DNA of 64,000 nucleotides, taken from NCBI RefSeq assembly GCF_008932245.1, contig NZ_CP034910.1:372001-436000 (forward strand). Direction: 5' to 3'. Source of the stretch: Sinorhizobium alkalisoli (lineage in GTDB: Bacteria > Pseudomonadota > Alphaproteobacteria > Rhizobiales > Rhizobiaceae). Positions 27,552 to 35,323 of the stretch are shown here, piece by piece. How positions within the stretch are numbered: the stretch's first letter is position 1; every line of letters starts with the position of its first letter. The position numbers and the translations under genes were made by a program. The notes beneath the pieces were generated by a model. It searched no databases. It was not told the origin of the DNA and saw nothing but the letters and a program-made list of their open reading frames with translations.

Positions 27552-27582
27552 TTGTCAAGATAAAGTTTGACGGAGCGCAGGG

Positions 27583-28221
27583 ATGGAATGGAAGATGAGC
27601 CACGCCGTGCTTTTTGATTATTGGCGGTCCTCCGCCTCCTATCGCGTCCGCATCGGGCTCAATCTGCTCGGATTGGCTTACGAAAGCCGGCCCATCGATC
27701 TCCTTTCCGGTGCGCAACGGAGTGAGGAAAACCTGGCGCGCAATCCCCAGGGTCTGGTGCCGACACTCGCGATCGACGAGGTCGAACTGACCCAGTCCCT
27801 GGCAATTCTCGAATATCTCAATGAAACGCGGTCCGCCGGCTGGTTGCCCGCCGATCCGGTCGGAAGGGCAAGGGTGCGAGCGCTGAGCTATGCCATCGCC
27901 ATGGAAATTCATCCGGTATGCAATCTTCGCGTCGCGCGGCATGCGGTGTCGCTTGGCGGCACGACGATCGAGGACTGGATGAAGCATTTCATCAGCGATG
28001 GGCTGGCCGGTTTCGAAGGGATGCTTGGAGACGACCCCGACGATCTCTACTGCCATGGCGACAGCCTGACCCTGGCTGACATCTGCCTGGTGCCGCAGAC
28101 CTATAACGCCCGTCGCTGGGGCGTGGAGATGGAGCGCTTCCCGAAAACGGACGCTCTTTCATCGCGACTTGAGGATATCCCCGCCTTCATTGCGGCGCAT
28201 CCCGACCGAGTAGAATCGTGA
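27583..28221 (+). CDS. maiA: Maleylacetoacetate isomerase
   Basis: Zeta-class glutathione transferase (212 residues) that isomerises maleylacetoacetate to fumarylacetoacetate. The glutathione-site motif [16 protein letters not shown] (zeta signature SSCxxRVRIAL) is at the N-terminus. [20 protein letters not shown] and [20 protein letters not shown] follow as in MaiA. ATG 27583 has GGAG 7 bases upstream. A second ATG at 27595 (MSHAVLF) agrees better with the usual protein start and remains possible. A MarR gene follows within 40 bases. Confidence 0.93.
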   Translation: MEWKMSHAVLFDYWRSSASYRVRIGLNLLGLAYESRPIDLLSGAQRSEENLARNPQGLVPTLAIDEVELTQSLAILEYLNETRSAGWLPADPVGRARVRALSYAIAMEIHPVCNLRVARHAVSLGGTTIEDWMKHFISDGLAGFEGMLGDDPDDLYCHGDSLTLADICLVPQTYNARRWGVEMERFPKTDALSSRLEDIPAFIAAHPDRVES

Positions 28222-28260
28222 CTTGTTTGCCATCCTGTGGCAGGGTCGCGCCGCAGGACA

Positions 28261-28716
28261 ATGGATGTCGGAATGGTAGAGCGGAACACGGATCCGGATT
28301 TCGATCTCGAGCGATTTCTTCCCTATATGCTGAACCAGGCGGCGGAGGCGACCTCGCGCTCCTTTCAGGCGGTCTACCGCAACCTTTACGGCATGACGCG
28401 GACCCAGTGGCGGGTGATGGCCAATCTCGGCAAATTTGGTGCGATGACGGCGAAGGACATATGTGTCATCTCGCATGTCGAGAAAACCAAGGTCAGCCGC
28501 GCAGTCTCGGCGCTCGAATCCGAGGGCTTCCTCCTGCGCACCCCAAGCGAGGACGACCGGCGCGCGGAGATCCTGAGCCTCACCGAGAAGGGGCAAACAG
28601 CCTTTAGAGACCTTGGCCATCGTGCGAACGAGTATGATGAAAAATTGAGAGCCGAACTTGGCGATCGGGTGTCTTCGGAACTCATCCGATCGCTGCAGTT
28701 CCTGATGAAGCTCTAG
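28261..28716 (+). CDS. MarR-family regulator, probably of homogentisate catabolism
   Basis: Winged-helix regulator of 151 residues. The core reads MTRTQWRVMANLGKFGAMTAKDICVISHVEKTKVSRAVSALESEGFLLRTPSEDDRRAEILSL, which contains the recognition helix and the DDRR wing. It follows maiA by 39 bases on the same strand, so it is probably in the same transcript and represses it and hmgA through the palindrome at 27536-27551. Homogentisate or maleylacetoacetate would be a logical inducer. Starts at GTG 28237 and ATG 28273 are also possible. Confidence 0.85.
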   Translation: MDVGMVERNTDPDFDLERFLPYMLNQAAEATSRSFQAVYRNLYGMTRTQWRVMANLGKFGAMTAKDICVISHVEKTKVSRAVSALESEGFLLRTPSEDDRRAEILSLTEKGQTAFRDLGHRANEYDEKLRAELGDRVSSELIRSLQFLMKL

Positions 28717-28840
28717 GCCGAAGAACAAGCTCTTTTAAGGTCTTGCCCGGGGCTTTGCCGCCTACAAGGCTTTGCCGCAGCATTTCGCGGGATGAAAGCG
28801 ATTGCTGCCTGGCGCAATGGCCCCCGCACTCGACGGCGCA

Positions 28841-29845
28841 TTACGCGTCCTCCAATCTCTCCCGGCGATAGCGACTGGGCGGCGCGGCATTGTGCGCGGC
28901 CCAGACGCGGCGCAGGTGCCGGGTCGAGGAGAAGCCGGCACGTTCGGCAACGCTCTCCATGTCGAGACGGCTCTGGGTCAGCAGGTCGCGGGCCAATGCG
29001 ACGCGCATGGCGTTGACATAGGCCGTCACCGACAGGCCCGTATGTGCGCGAAAGAGCCGCGTCACGTGACGTTCGCTCAGCGCCCCGAGCCGCGCCAGAT
29101 CGCCGAGGTTCCAGTCGCGCGCCGGATCGCCCATCACGGCGTCCTGGATGCGGTGGATTGCGGGATGGATGTGATTGCGGCCGGAAAGCCAAGGCGACAA
29201 TTGCGGATCCGAGCCGCTGCGCCTCAGATAGATCACCATGCGCCGGGCAACGGCAAGCGCAACTTGCGCGGAGGTGAGCCGTCCCACTACATGCAGCATG
29301 AGGTCGATGCCGGTGGAAATGCCGGCGCTCGAAAAACGGTTGCCGTCCTCGACATAGAGCCGGTTCTCCAACACCGAGGCGGTCGGCGCAATCGCCCGCA
29401 GTTCCTCGATGCAATCCGAATGAGTCGTGCATTGCCGGTTGTCCAACAGCCCGGCTGCAGCGGCGAGCAACGCGCCGGAGCAGATCGTTACCAGCCGGGT
29501 ATCCGCGGTCACGGCCCTGCGCAGCCAGTCGCGCAAGTGCTGCAACTGAGGACAAGCGCCAAGTTCGGCTCGGCCGACCGAGAGACTGCCGGAAATAACC
29601 AGCATCGACCCCGGCGGAAGCCTTTCCGGCAACGTCTCCAGACCGTCCAGCCTGAGCCCGATCGAGGTCGTCTGGCCTGGGGTCGCGGAAATGTAGCGGC
29701 AGTCGAAGCGGAGCGATTGCTGTTCGAGATTCGTGTAGCGCAGCACTTCGAGCGGCCCGGCGATATCGATCAGCAGCGCCTCCGGCGGCACCAGCGTGAA
29801 TACCGGAATGATCTGCGCTTCGTTTGCCGGGCCGGTCCTGATCAT
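28841..29845 (-). CDS. GlxA-type transcriptional regulator (DJ-1/PfpI plus AraC HTH)
   Basis: Regulator of 334 residues. The N-terminal DJ-1/PfpI-like domain (VFTLVPPEALLIDIAGPLEVLR, ITSR-like VTICSGALLAAAAGLLDNRQCTTH) carries the nucleophile-elbow Cys in ICSGA, often non-catalytic in this group. The C-terminal AraC domain has LGDLARLGALSERHVTRLFRAHTGLS and SVAERAGFSSTRHLRRVWAAHN. Its ATG overlaps the stop of the isochorismatase-like gene, so the two are coupled. Members such as GbdR, SouR and CdhR sense quaternary or N-methyl amines; the ligand here is unknown. It is only distantly similar to the pair at 30690 and 44084. Confidence 0.85.
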   Translation of the reverse strand: MIRTGPANEAQIIPVFTLVPPEALLIDIAGPLEVLRYTNLEQQSLRFDCRYISATPGQTTSIGLRLDGLETLPERLPPGSMLVISGSLSVGRAELGACPQLQHLRDWLRRAVTADTRLVTICSGALLAAAAGLLDNRQCTTHSDCIEELRAIAPTASVLENRLYVEDGNRFSSAGISTGIDLMLHVVGRLTSAQVALAVARRMVIYLRRSGSDPQLSPWLSGRNHIHPAIHRIQDAVMGDPARDWNLGDLARLGALSERHVTRLFRAHTGLSVTAYVNAMRVALARDLLTQSRLDMESVAERAGFSSTRHLRRVWAAHNAAPPSRYRRERLEDA

Positions 29846-30402
29846 GCGGCGAGCGCCTTTCTTTCCAGTGCTTCCTCGACGGTCACGATACGGGCGAAGC
29901 GACCGGCGAGCACCAGTTCCGTGCGATTGCGAATCGCTGCGGCATCGAAGGTCTCCCCCGAGGCATGGGTCATCGGGAAGGTCAGCGTCGCTTCCGAGAC
30001 GAAATCGACATCCCAGCCGAGGTCCGAGGCATGCCGCGTGGTGGTCTCGCAGCACTGCTCGGTGCGGATGCCGGAGACAATCAGGCGGCGAATGCCGTTC
30101 TCGACCAGCCAGACGTCAAGACCGGAACCGACCAGCGCCGAATGGCGGTGCTTGTGGAACGTGACGTCGGGTTCGAGCCGCAATTCCTCGAGCGTGCGCA
30201 CATGGCCGCTTTCGAGCCTGAAGGGCCCATCATCGTCGACATGGAAGATCCGCACGACGGGAATGCCTGCGGCACACGCCCCGTCGATCAGCGCTTGCTG
30301 GCGCTCAAGATAGAAAGGCACCTCCGCCGGATCCCAGTACGATCTCTGGCGGAAGGATTCCTGGGCGTCGATGACAAGCAGCGCCGTTTTCTGATCGGAC
30401 AT
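29842..30402 (-). CDS. Isochorismatase-like cysteine hydrolase
   Basis: Hydrolase of 186 residues in the isochorismatase/nicotinamidase family. The Asp-Lys-Cys triad is seen as D12 in LLVIDAQESF, a Lys in FHKHRHSAL and a Cys in GIRTEQCCETT. Family members split amide or enol-ether bonds of small molecules; the substrate cannot be assigned. It overlaps a GlxA-type regulator by 4 bases, and this gene/regulator pairing is recurrent in rhizobia. It differs from the N-carbamoylsarcosine amidase at 37463. Confidence 0.82.
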   Translation of the reverse strand: MSDQKTALLVIDAQESFRQRSYWDPAEVPFYLERQQALIDGACAAGIPVVRIFHVDDDGPFRLESGHVRTLEELRLEPDVTFHKHRHSALVGSGLDVWLVENGIRRLIVSGIRTEQCCETTTRHASDLGWDVDFVSEATLTFPMTHASGETFDAAAIRNRTELVLAGRFARIVTVEEALERKALAA

Positions 30403-30689
30403 TTCTCATACTCCCGAGTTTTGAGGATAGCCGAAAATAGCCCTTCCTATACAGGGCAAAAGCACGCCGCTGGACGAATGGCGGACATATCCGGCCATTC
30501 TACCCGCGCCCCCGACAAGGCGACGCTTCAACTCGCGATGAACCATTATGTGACTTCGAATCAGGGAATTACAGTCACACTTGCTGCAGGAAGGCTCCTG
30601 AACTCCGGATAAAGCGGACCAGATGCAAGGCATCTGGTCACTCGAGTATTGCCGGCACGGAATGCGATAGAACGACCGGCACCAACGAC

Positions 30690-31724
30690 TTACCGCGCAT
30701 GAGCGGTCTCTCCGGGCGCTTCTCGATTGCGTGCTGCGGAATCTCGGATTTCTGCGGGCGTCGTGCCGTAGGTGCGCCGAAACTCCTTGGTAAAGTGGGA
30801 CGTGTTCACAAAGCCGACATCGAGCGCAACCTCGATGATCGGCTTCTTGCTCGTCAGCAGAATCTGCCTCGCCCGGTCCAACCGGAGGCGACGGAACGCC
30901 AGCGCGGGCGACATCCGCGCCTTTTCGGTGAACAGCCGCTCCAGTTGGCGTCTCGAGAGCCCGACCGAGGCGGCAAGCCCATCAATGGTAATCCCGCCTT
31001 CAAGATGCTGCTCCATGGTGATCAGCGCGGCCGCGACACGGGAGTCGTTGAAATGCTCGCAAAGCGGCTGTCGCGTCTGGATGTCGAACTGGGAACGGGC
31101 CTTTTCGATCTGCAGCACTTCGAGCGCATTTCGCTCGGCATCCCGGCTGATATGTCGTCTCACGAGTGCGGCGGCGAGGTCGGCGGCACTGCTTCCCCCT
31201 GCACACGAGCCGCGCTTGCGCTCCAGGTTGAACAGCCGGTCCGGCCGCACGTCATGATCGGGAAAACGTTCGCGGAACTCATGAAAGTGAAGCCAGCTCA
31301 CACAGGTCTCGTGTCCTTTCATCAGGCCGGCTTCGGCGAGAATGAAAGAACCGGTGCACAGACCGAGCAAGGGCACCCCTTTGGAAGCGGTGAGTTTGAG
31401 AAACCGAATGGTTTCATGGTCAACTGGCTGCTCGACGGTAAGCAGGCCTCCGACGACTGCAATATAATCGAATTGACGAGGATCGACGAAGTCCGAAGTG
31501 GGGGCAACCTGAACGCCGCAGCTCGAGGTGATCAGGTGCCTGGTGCTGCCGAGCACCTGCCAATCCGCGAGCACCCGGCCTGACCGATCAAGCTGGTCGC
31601 TCGCCAGGCGCAGGGTGTCGACGAACAGGGCGAAGGCCGACAGCGTGAAGGAACGCGCGAGGACGAAGCCGATCTTCAGACGGTGCGCTTGCGGGGCGGC
31701 TCTGGCCGCTTGAACGTGTCCCAC
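30690..31724 (-). CDS. GATase1-AraC regulator, copy 1
   Basis: GlxA-type regulator of 344 residues. Its N-terminal amidotransferase-like domain starts IGFVLARSFTLSAFALFVDT, with the elbow LGLCTGSFILAEAGLMKG. The AraC domain has IDGLAASVGLSRRQLERLFTEKA and IEVALDVGFVNTSHFTKEFRRTYGTTPAEIR. This is the subgroup of GbdR, SouR, CdhR and CahR, regulators of glycine betaine, sarcosine, carnitine and creatine use. It is almost identical to the gene at 44084-45136. Unlike that copy it keeps the Asp in RQFDYIAVVGG. It ends GETAHAR, its own C-terminus. It lies downstream of the creatinine/hydantoin genes; a role in creatinine or sarcosine control is inferred. Confidence 0.88.
   Translation of the reverse strand: MGHVQAARAAPQAHRLKIGFVLARSFTLSAFALFVDTLRLASDQLDRSGRVLADWQVLGSTRHLITSSCGVQVAPTSDFVDPRQFDYIAVVGGLLTVEQPVDHETIRFLKLTASKGVPLLGLCTGSFILAEAGLMKGHETCVSWLHFHEFRERFPDHDVRPDRLFNLERKRGSCAGGSSAADLAAALVRRHISRDAERNALEVLQIEKARSQFDIQTRQPLCEHFNDSRVAAALITMEQHLEGGITIDGLAASVGLSRRQLERLFTEKARMSPALAFRRLRLDRARQILLTSKKPIIEVALDVGFVNTSHFTKEFRRTYGTTPAEIRDSAARNREAPGETAHAR
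30701..31673. repeat. Long direct repeat, copy 1 (973 bp)
   Basis: Near-identical to 44107-45076, in the same orientation, offset 13.4 kb. I count about six substitutions and one 3-base deletion; most substitutions cluster in the last 100 bases (gene 5' end). It coincides with the regulator coding sequence except its first 17 codons and last few. Confidence 0.95.
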
Positions 31725-31888
31725 TTTACTTTGCTCCTCTGATCCGGCGCCTCCAAGTCAACTCACAGCAGGCGAAAGAATGGCCATCGCGAACGCGTGA
31801 CTGAACAGCTGTTCGATGGCGTAACCGGCGTGCCGGCGGTCGGTGCAGTCATTGGGCTGCGGAGAAACAACCCCCTGTAGCCAAAAAT

Positions 31889-31916
31889 TCCCACGCCGCC
31901 TGAGTGCGGCGTGGGA
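31889..31916 (-). terminator. Rho-independent terminator of the hydantoin/NCS1 operon
   Basis: Perfect 11-bp stem TCCCACGCCGC (31889-31899) / GCGGCGTGGGA (31906-31916) with a 6-base loop. On the minus strand it is followed by a TTTTT run (31887-31883). It lies 17 bases past the NCS1 transporter stop, so it ends the operon coming from 38185 and separates it from the AraC gene. Confidence 0.85.
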
Positions 31917-31932
31917 AGCCGCTCGCAACGGG

Positions 31933-33432
31933 CTAGAGGTCCTCGCGGCCACCGCTCTTGAGCTCGGCGGTCGCCACGCGCTGGAATTGGCCCTCGCCGA
32001 GATGAACCCAGCTCATGCCGACCGAAGTTCCGAGAAAGCGATCTGAATAGCCGCTGGAAAGCTCTTGCTGCGGATTGGAAGGCAGCACAAACGCCTTCAT
32101 CAGCACGTAGTAGAGCACCAGTCCCAGCGGGAAACCGATGATGAAGGCATAGTCGGAGTACCAGGCAGCCATGCCGCCCGCTCCGATCCAGGAGACGATA
32201 CCTGCCCAGTTGACCCCGCCGGCGTAACGAAACTGGCCCTTCATGTTGTAAAGGTCGGGCACGTTCACACGGCGGCGACGGATCAGGTAGTAGTCTGCCG
32301 TCATGATGCCACCAATAGCCGACAAGAAAGCGCCGTAGTATCCGAGGAAGACGAAGAGATTATTCAGGATCTGCCACGGAAAGCATAGCGTACCGATGAT
32401 GCCGGCAAGCACAACGCCAAGCTTGTAGTTGATGTAACGAGGCGACAGATTAACCAGCGTCAGCGCCGACGGTACCAAATTGGCTGCCGTGTTGGTCGAC
32501 CACTGCGCAAGAACGACCAGCACCAGCAGCAGGATGAGCGAAAAGCCCTGGCTTTGCCCCTGGATCACCTCGATAGGGTTCCAACTGCCGGTGGCGATGA
32601 ACGACACGCCGCCGATGCCGGCAATCATCGCCTGTGTCACCGGAAGGGCGATGAGTTGCGCGGCGAAGATGTTCTTGTTGCGCTCGAAGAAGGGCCTCGC
32701 ACCCGACTCGGTCTTCACGAAGCGGGTCAGATTCGGGATATCGATCGCCATCGTCGACCAGAAGCCTAGATTGGCGATGAACAGCACCAGAAGCGACATG
32801 CGGCCTTCTGCGTGGAAGTTCCAGATATTCAGGCCTTTCGTCTGGGCGATGCCCTCGAGGGTGAAATACATCCAAACCGAGATGCCGATGATGCACGGAG
32901 CGGCGAGGGCCGCGAGGCGTTCGATCGATTTGATCCCGCAGGCCGTGTTGACCACCTGAACGATACCGAAGGCCACATACCAGGCGAACCAGTTGTCGAA
33001 GCCGAGGAAATGCGAGCCTATTCCGTTCAGGGCCAATGCGCCGAGGTAGGTCTGGATTCCGAACCACATTGCGGCGACCAGCCCACGCGAGATTGCCGGC
33101 AGGTGCGTACCACGTACGCCGAACGGCGCGCGCAGATAGACGGCGAAGGATAGGCCGTGCTCCGTGCCGATATCGGCGGTCAAGAGCATGAACAGGCCGA
33201 TACCGACATTGGCGAGGAAGATCGTAAACACAACCATCCCAAGGGAAATTCCGCCGCCAATGCCGGTCGCTCCCAATGAGTAGGTGGCGATGATGACGGC
33301 AATGCCGACCCAGATCCAGGCGTAGCCGAGCATGCTGATGGGACGCTGGTTGAGTGCCGTCGGCAAAATCGATTCTTCAATGAGCGCATTCCGCTCTTGC
33401 GCGGACTGCGTGTATTGCGCAGTAATTGTCAT
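31933..33432 (-). CDS. NCS1-family permease, candidate creatinine/N-methylhydantoin transporter
   Basis: Integral membrane protein of 499 residues with about 12 spans, in the nucleobase:cation symporter-1 family (cytosine, allantoin and hydantoin permeases). Typical blocks are NQRPISMLGYAWIWVGIAV at the N-terminus, GISLGMVVFTIFLANVG and GGIMTADYYLIRRRRVNVPDLY near the C-terminus. GGAGG 5 bases before ATG 33432 sets the start; an upstream ATG at 33477 is less likely. It is the last gene of the N-methylhydantoin operon, 71 bases after hyuB with a GC hairpin between, and should import the pathway's starting compound. The exact substrate is inferred from context. Confidence 0.85.
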   Translation of the reverse strand: MTITAQYTQSAQERNALIEESILPTALNQRPISMLGYAWIWVGIAVIIATYSLGATGIGGGISLGMVVFTIFLANVGIGLFMLLTADIGTEHGLSFAVYLRAPFGVRGTHLPAISRGLVAAMWFGIQTYLGALALNGIGSHFLGFDNWFAWYVAFGIVQVVNTACGIKSIERLAALAAPCIIGISVWMYFTLEGIAQTKGLNIWNFHAEGRMSLLVLFIANLGFWSTMAIDIPNLTRFVKTESGARPFFERNKNIFAAQLIALPVTQAMIAGIGGVSFIATGSWNPIEVIQGQSQGFSLILLLVLVVLAQWSTNTAANLVPSALTLVNLSPRYINYKLGVVLAGIIGTLCFPWQILNNLFVFLGYYGAFLSAIGGIMTADYYLIRRRRVNVPDLYNMKGQFRYAGGVNWAGIVSWIGAGGMAAWYSDYAFIIGFPLGLVLYYVLMKAFVLPSNPQQELSSGYSDRFLGTSVGMSWVHLGEGQFQRVATAELKSGGREDL

Positions 33433-33503
33433 GATGTCCTCCACCATAGATGGCATATCGGGGCGCGCGTTCCCCATGCGCCCCGAATTTCTGATTGCTC
33501 TTG

Positions 33504-35306
33504 CTATGAAGCCCTGGCGAGCGCTGCTCGCTGTCTGGCCGTGGCCTCGACGTCGACCGTCTCATTATCGAGATCAACGACGACGCCGTAGACCTGGCGG
33601 GCGTGCTCGGCCGAATAGAAGCCGTCGAGCACGTCCTCGAGCACCTTCTGGGCCGGTCGCTTCAACGGTGAGCCGTAGCCACCGCCATTCGGGCTGGAGT
33701 AGGCCATGGTGTCGTTGGCCTTGACCGCCAGCCCCGAAAACTTCGAGTGCATCTCCCGTGCATCCGAAGGCGCCGCCGCGTTGTAAATCAGGCATTTGCC
33801 GACTGCGCCGTCGGTGCCGCCAAAGATGCCCCAGGGTGCGTCCTTGTGGCGTTCCGATTCATGGGTGATGAAGCCATCGGTGAGCATACGCTGCGCCTTG
33901 ACCACGCCAAGACCACCGCGGAACTCGCCGGCACCGGGCGGCACGTCATCGCGAAGCTCGTAGCGGTCGCAGATCATCGGGATATGCATGGCGAGATCCT
34001 CGAGCGGGTTGTTGCGTGTATTCGCCATGAGGTTGTCGATGCTGTCGGGACCGTCGGATCGCGGTCGGCCACCATAGGCGCCTTCGTTGACTTCGAGGAA
34101 CACCCAGTAGTCACCGCTCGGGCGCACACCCGAATAGGCGGCGAACGAGATCGAAGCCGAGCTTCCGGCGATCACCGTGTCCGGCATCACCGGCGCGAGC
34201 GCGCGGATAATGAGATCGATCATCCGGTTGCACTGGGTGAATCGCGCCTCGGCCGAGGCTGGAGGCTTCGGGTTGAAGATCGAGCCCAGCGGCGCAATCA
34301 CGTTGATCGGCCGGAAAGAGCCCTCGTTGGAGGGCACTCTGACCTCAGACGTGTAAGCATCGAGCAGCAGCTTGCGGAACGCCGCATAGGCGGCCACCTT
34401 GGTCGAGCCTTCGAAGGGCACGTTATAGGCGGTTGGCGTCTGGTCGGCCGAGCCGGTCAGGTCGACGTCGAGTTCGTCGTCCCTCACCCGGACCGTCACC
34501 TTGACCCTGAGCCGCTGGTCGCGGTTGCGCCCGTCGTCGTCGAGCCAGCCCTCGGCGACATATTCGCCGTTCGGGATCGCGGCGATGCGCTGCCGCATCA
34601 TGCGTTCCGCATAATCCATCAGCTGGTTGGCCGCCTGGAAGACCGTGTCCTCGCCGAACTTCTCGATCAGCTCGATGAAGCGTCTGGCGCCGAGGCGGGC
34701 GGAGGCGACCTGGGCCTCGATGTCGCTGACCAGTTGCTGCGCCGCGCGGCTGTTGTTGCGGATGAAATTCCACATCGCATTGTTCGGCTGGCCCTTGCGG
34801 TAGAGCTTGGTGCCGGCAAACAGCATCCCCTCGGCAAAGACGTCGGGCACGTCAATGATCAGACCCGGTGTCGCGGCGCCGATGTCGACATGGTGCGCCG
34901 TGTTGCCGGCGAAGCCGACGAGCCTCCCCCGATAGAAAACCGGGACGACGATGGCCAGGTCGGGCGTGTGGCTCGAACCATGATAGGGGTGGTTGTGGAC
35001 GACCACATCGCCCTCGAACCATACGCCGTCCTCGAGCGTCGCCTGTATGCCACGCAGATATCCCGGGATGGAGCCAATATGCATCGGCGTGGATTCCGAC
35101 TCGCAGAGCGTGTTGAAGTCGACGTCGAACAGGCCCGCGCCGAGGTCCTCCGACTCCCGGATGATCGAAGAGAACGACATGCGGTAGAGCACATGCGCCA
35201 TCTCTTCGGCAATGGTTTCAAACGAGCCGCGGATTACCTGCAGCGTGATCGGGTCGATTTCGGCGGGAACTGCCTTCGCCGCCACGGCGCTTGCCATGCT
35301 GTTCAT
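33504..35306 (-). CDS. hyuB: N-methylhydantoinase B / hydantoinase-oxoprolinase subunit
   Basis: Subunit of 600 residues. Family features: DPITLQVIRGSFETIAEEMAHVLYRMSFSSIIRESEDLGAGLFD at the N-terminus, VVHNHPYHGSSHTPDLAIVVPVF, GEFRGGLGVV and SSPNGGGYGSPLKRP near the end. With HyuA it forms the ATP-dependent N-methylhydantoin amidohydrolase that opens the ring to N-carbamoylsarcosine. It follows hyuA by 17 bases. The adjacent N-carbamoylsarcosine amidase makes the N-methylhydantoin assignment more likely than oxoprolinase or acetone carboxylase. Confidence 0.9.
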   Translation of the reverse strand: MNSMASAVAAKAVPAEIDPITLQVIRGSFETIAEEMAHVLYRMSFSSIIRESEDLGAGLFDVDFNTLCESESTPMHIGSIPGYLRGIQATLEDGVWFEGDVVVHNHPYHGSSHTPDLAIVVPVFYRGRLVGFAGNTAHHVDIGAATPGLIIDVPDVFAEGMLFAGTKLYRKGQPNNAMWNFIRNNSRAAQQLVSDIEAQVASARLGARRFIELIEKFGEDTVFQAANQLMDYAERMMRQRIAAIPNGEYVAEGWLDDDGRNRDQRLRVKVTVRVRDDELDVDLTGSADQTPTAYNVPFEGSTKVAAYAAFRKLLLDAYTSEVRVPSNEGSFRPINVIAPLGSIFNPKPPASAEARFTQCNRMIDLIIRALAPVMPDTVIAGSSASISFAAYSGVRPSGDYWVFLEVNEGAYGGRPRSDGPDSIDNLMANTRNNPLEDLAMHIPMICDRYELRDDVPPGAGEFRGGLGVVKAQRMLTDGFITHESERHKDAPWGIFGGTDGAVGKCLIYNAAAPSDAREMHSKFSGLAVKANDTMAYSSPNGGGYGSPLKRPAQKVLEDVLDGFYSAEHARQVYGVVVDLDNETVDVEATARQRAALARAS

Positions 35307-35323
35307 CTGAATTACCTCCCTGA

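Noticed and set aside
33446..33472. GC-rich hairpin CGGGGCGC / GCGCCCCG between hyuB and the NCS1 gene as an operon terminator
   Set aside because: No T-run and the downstream gene is on the same strand with a good ribosome site; a true terminator exists at 31889-31916.
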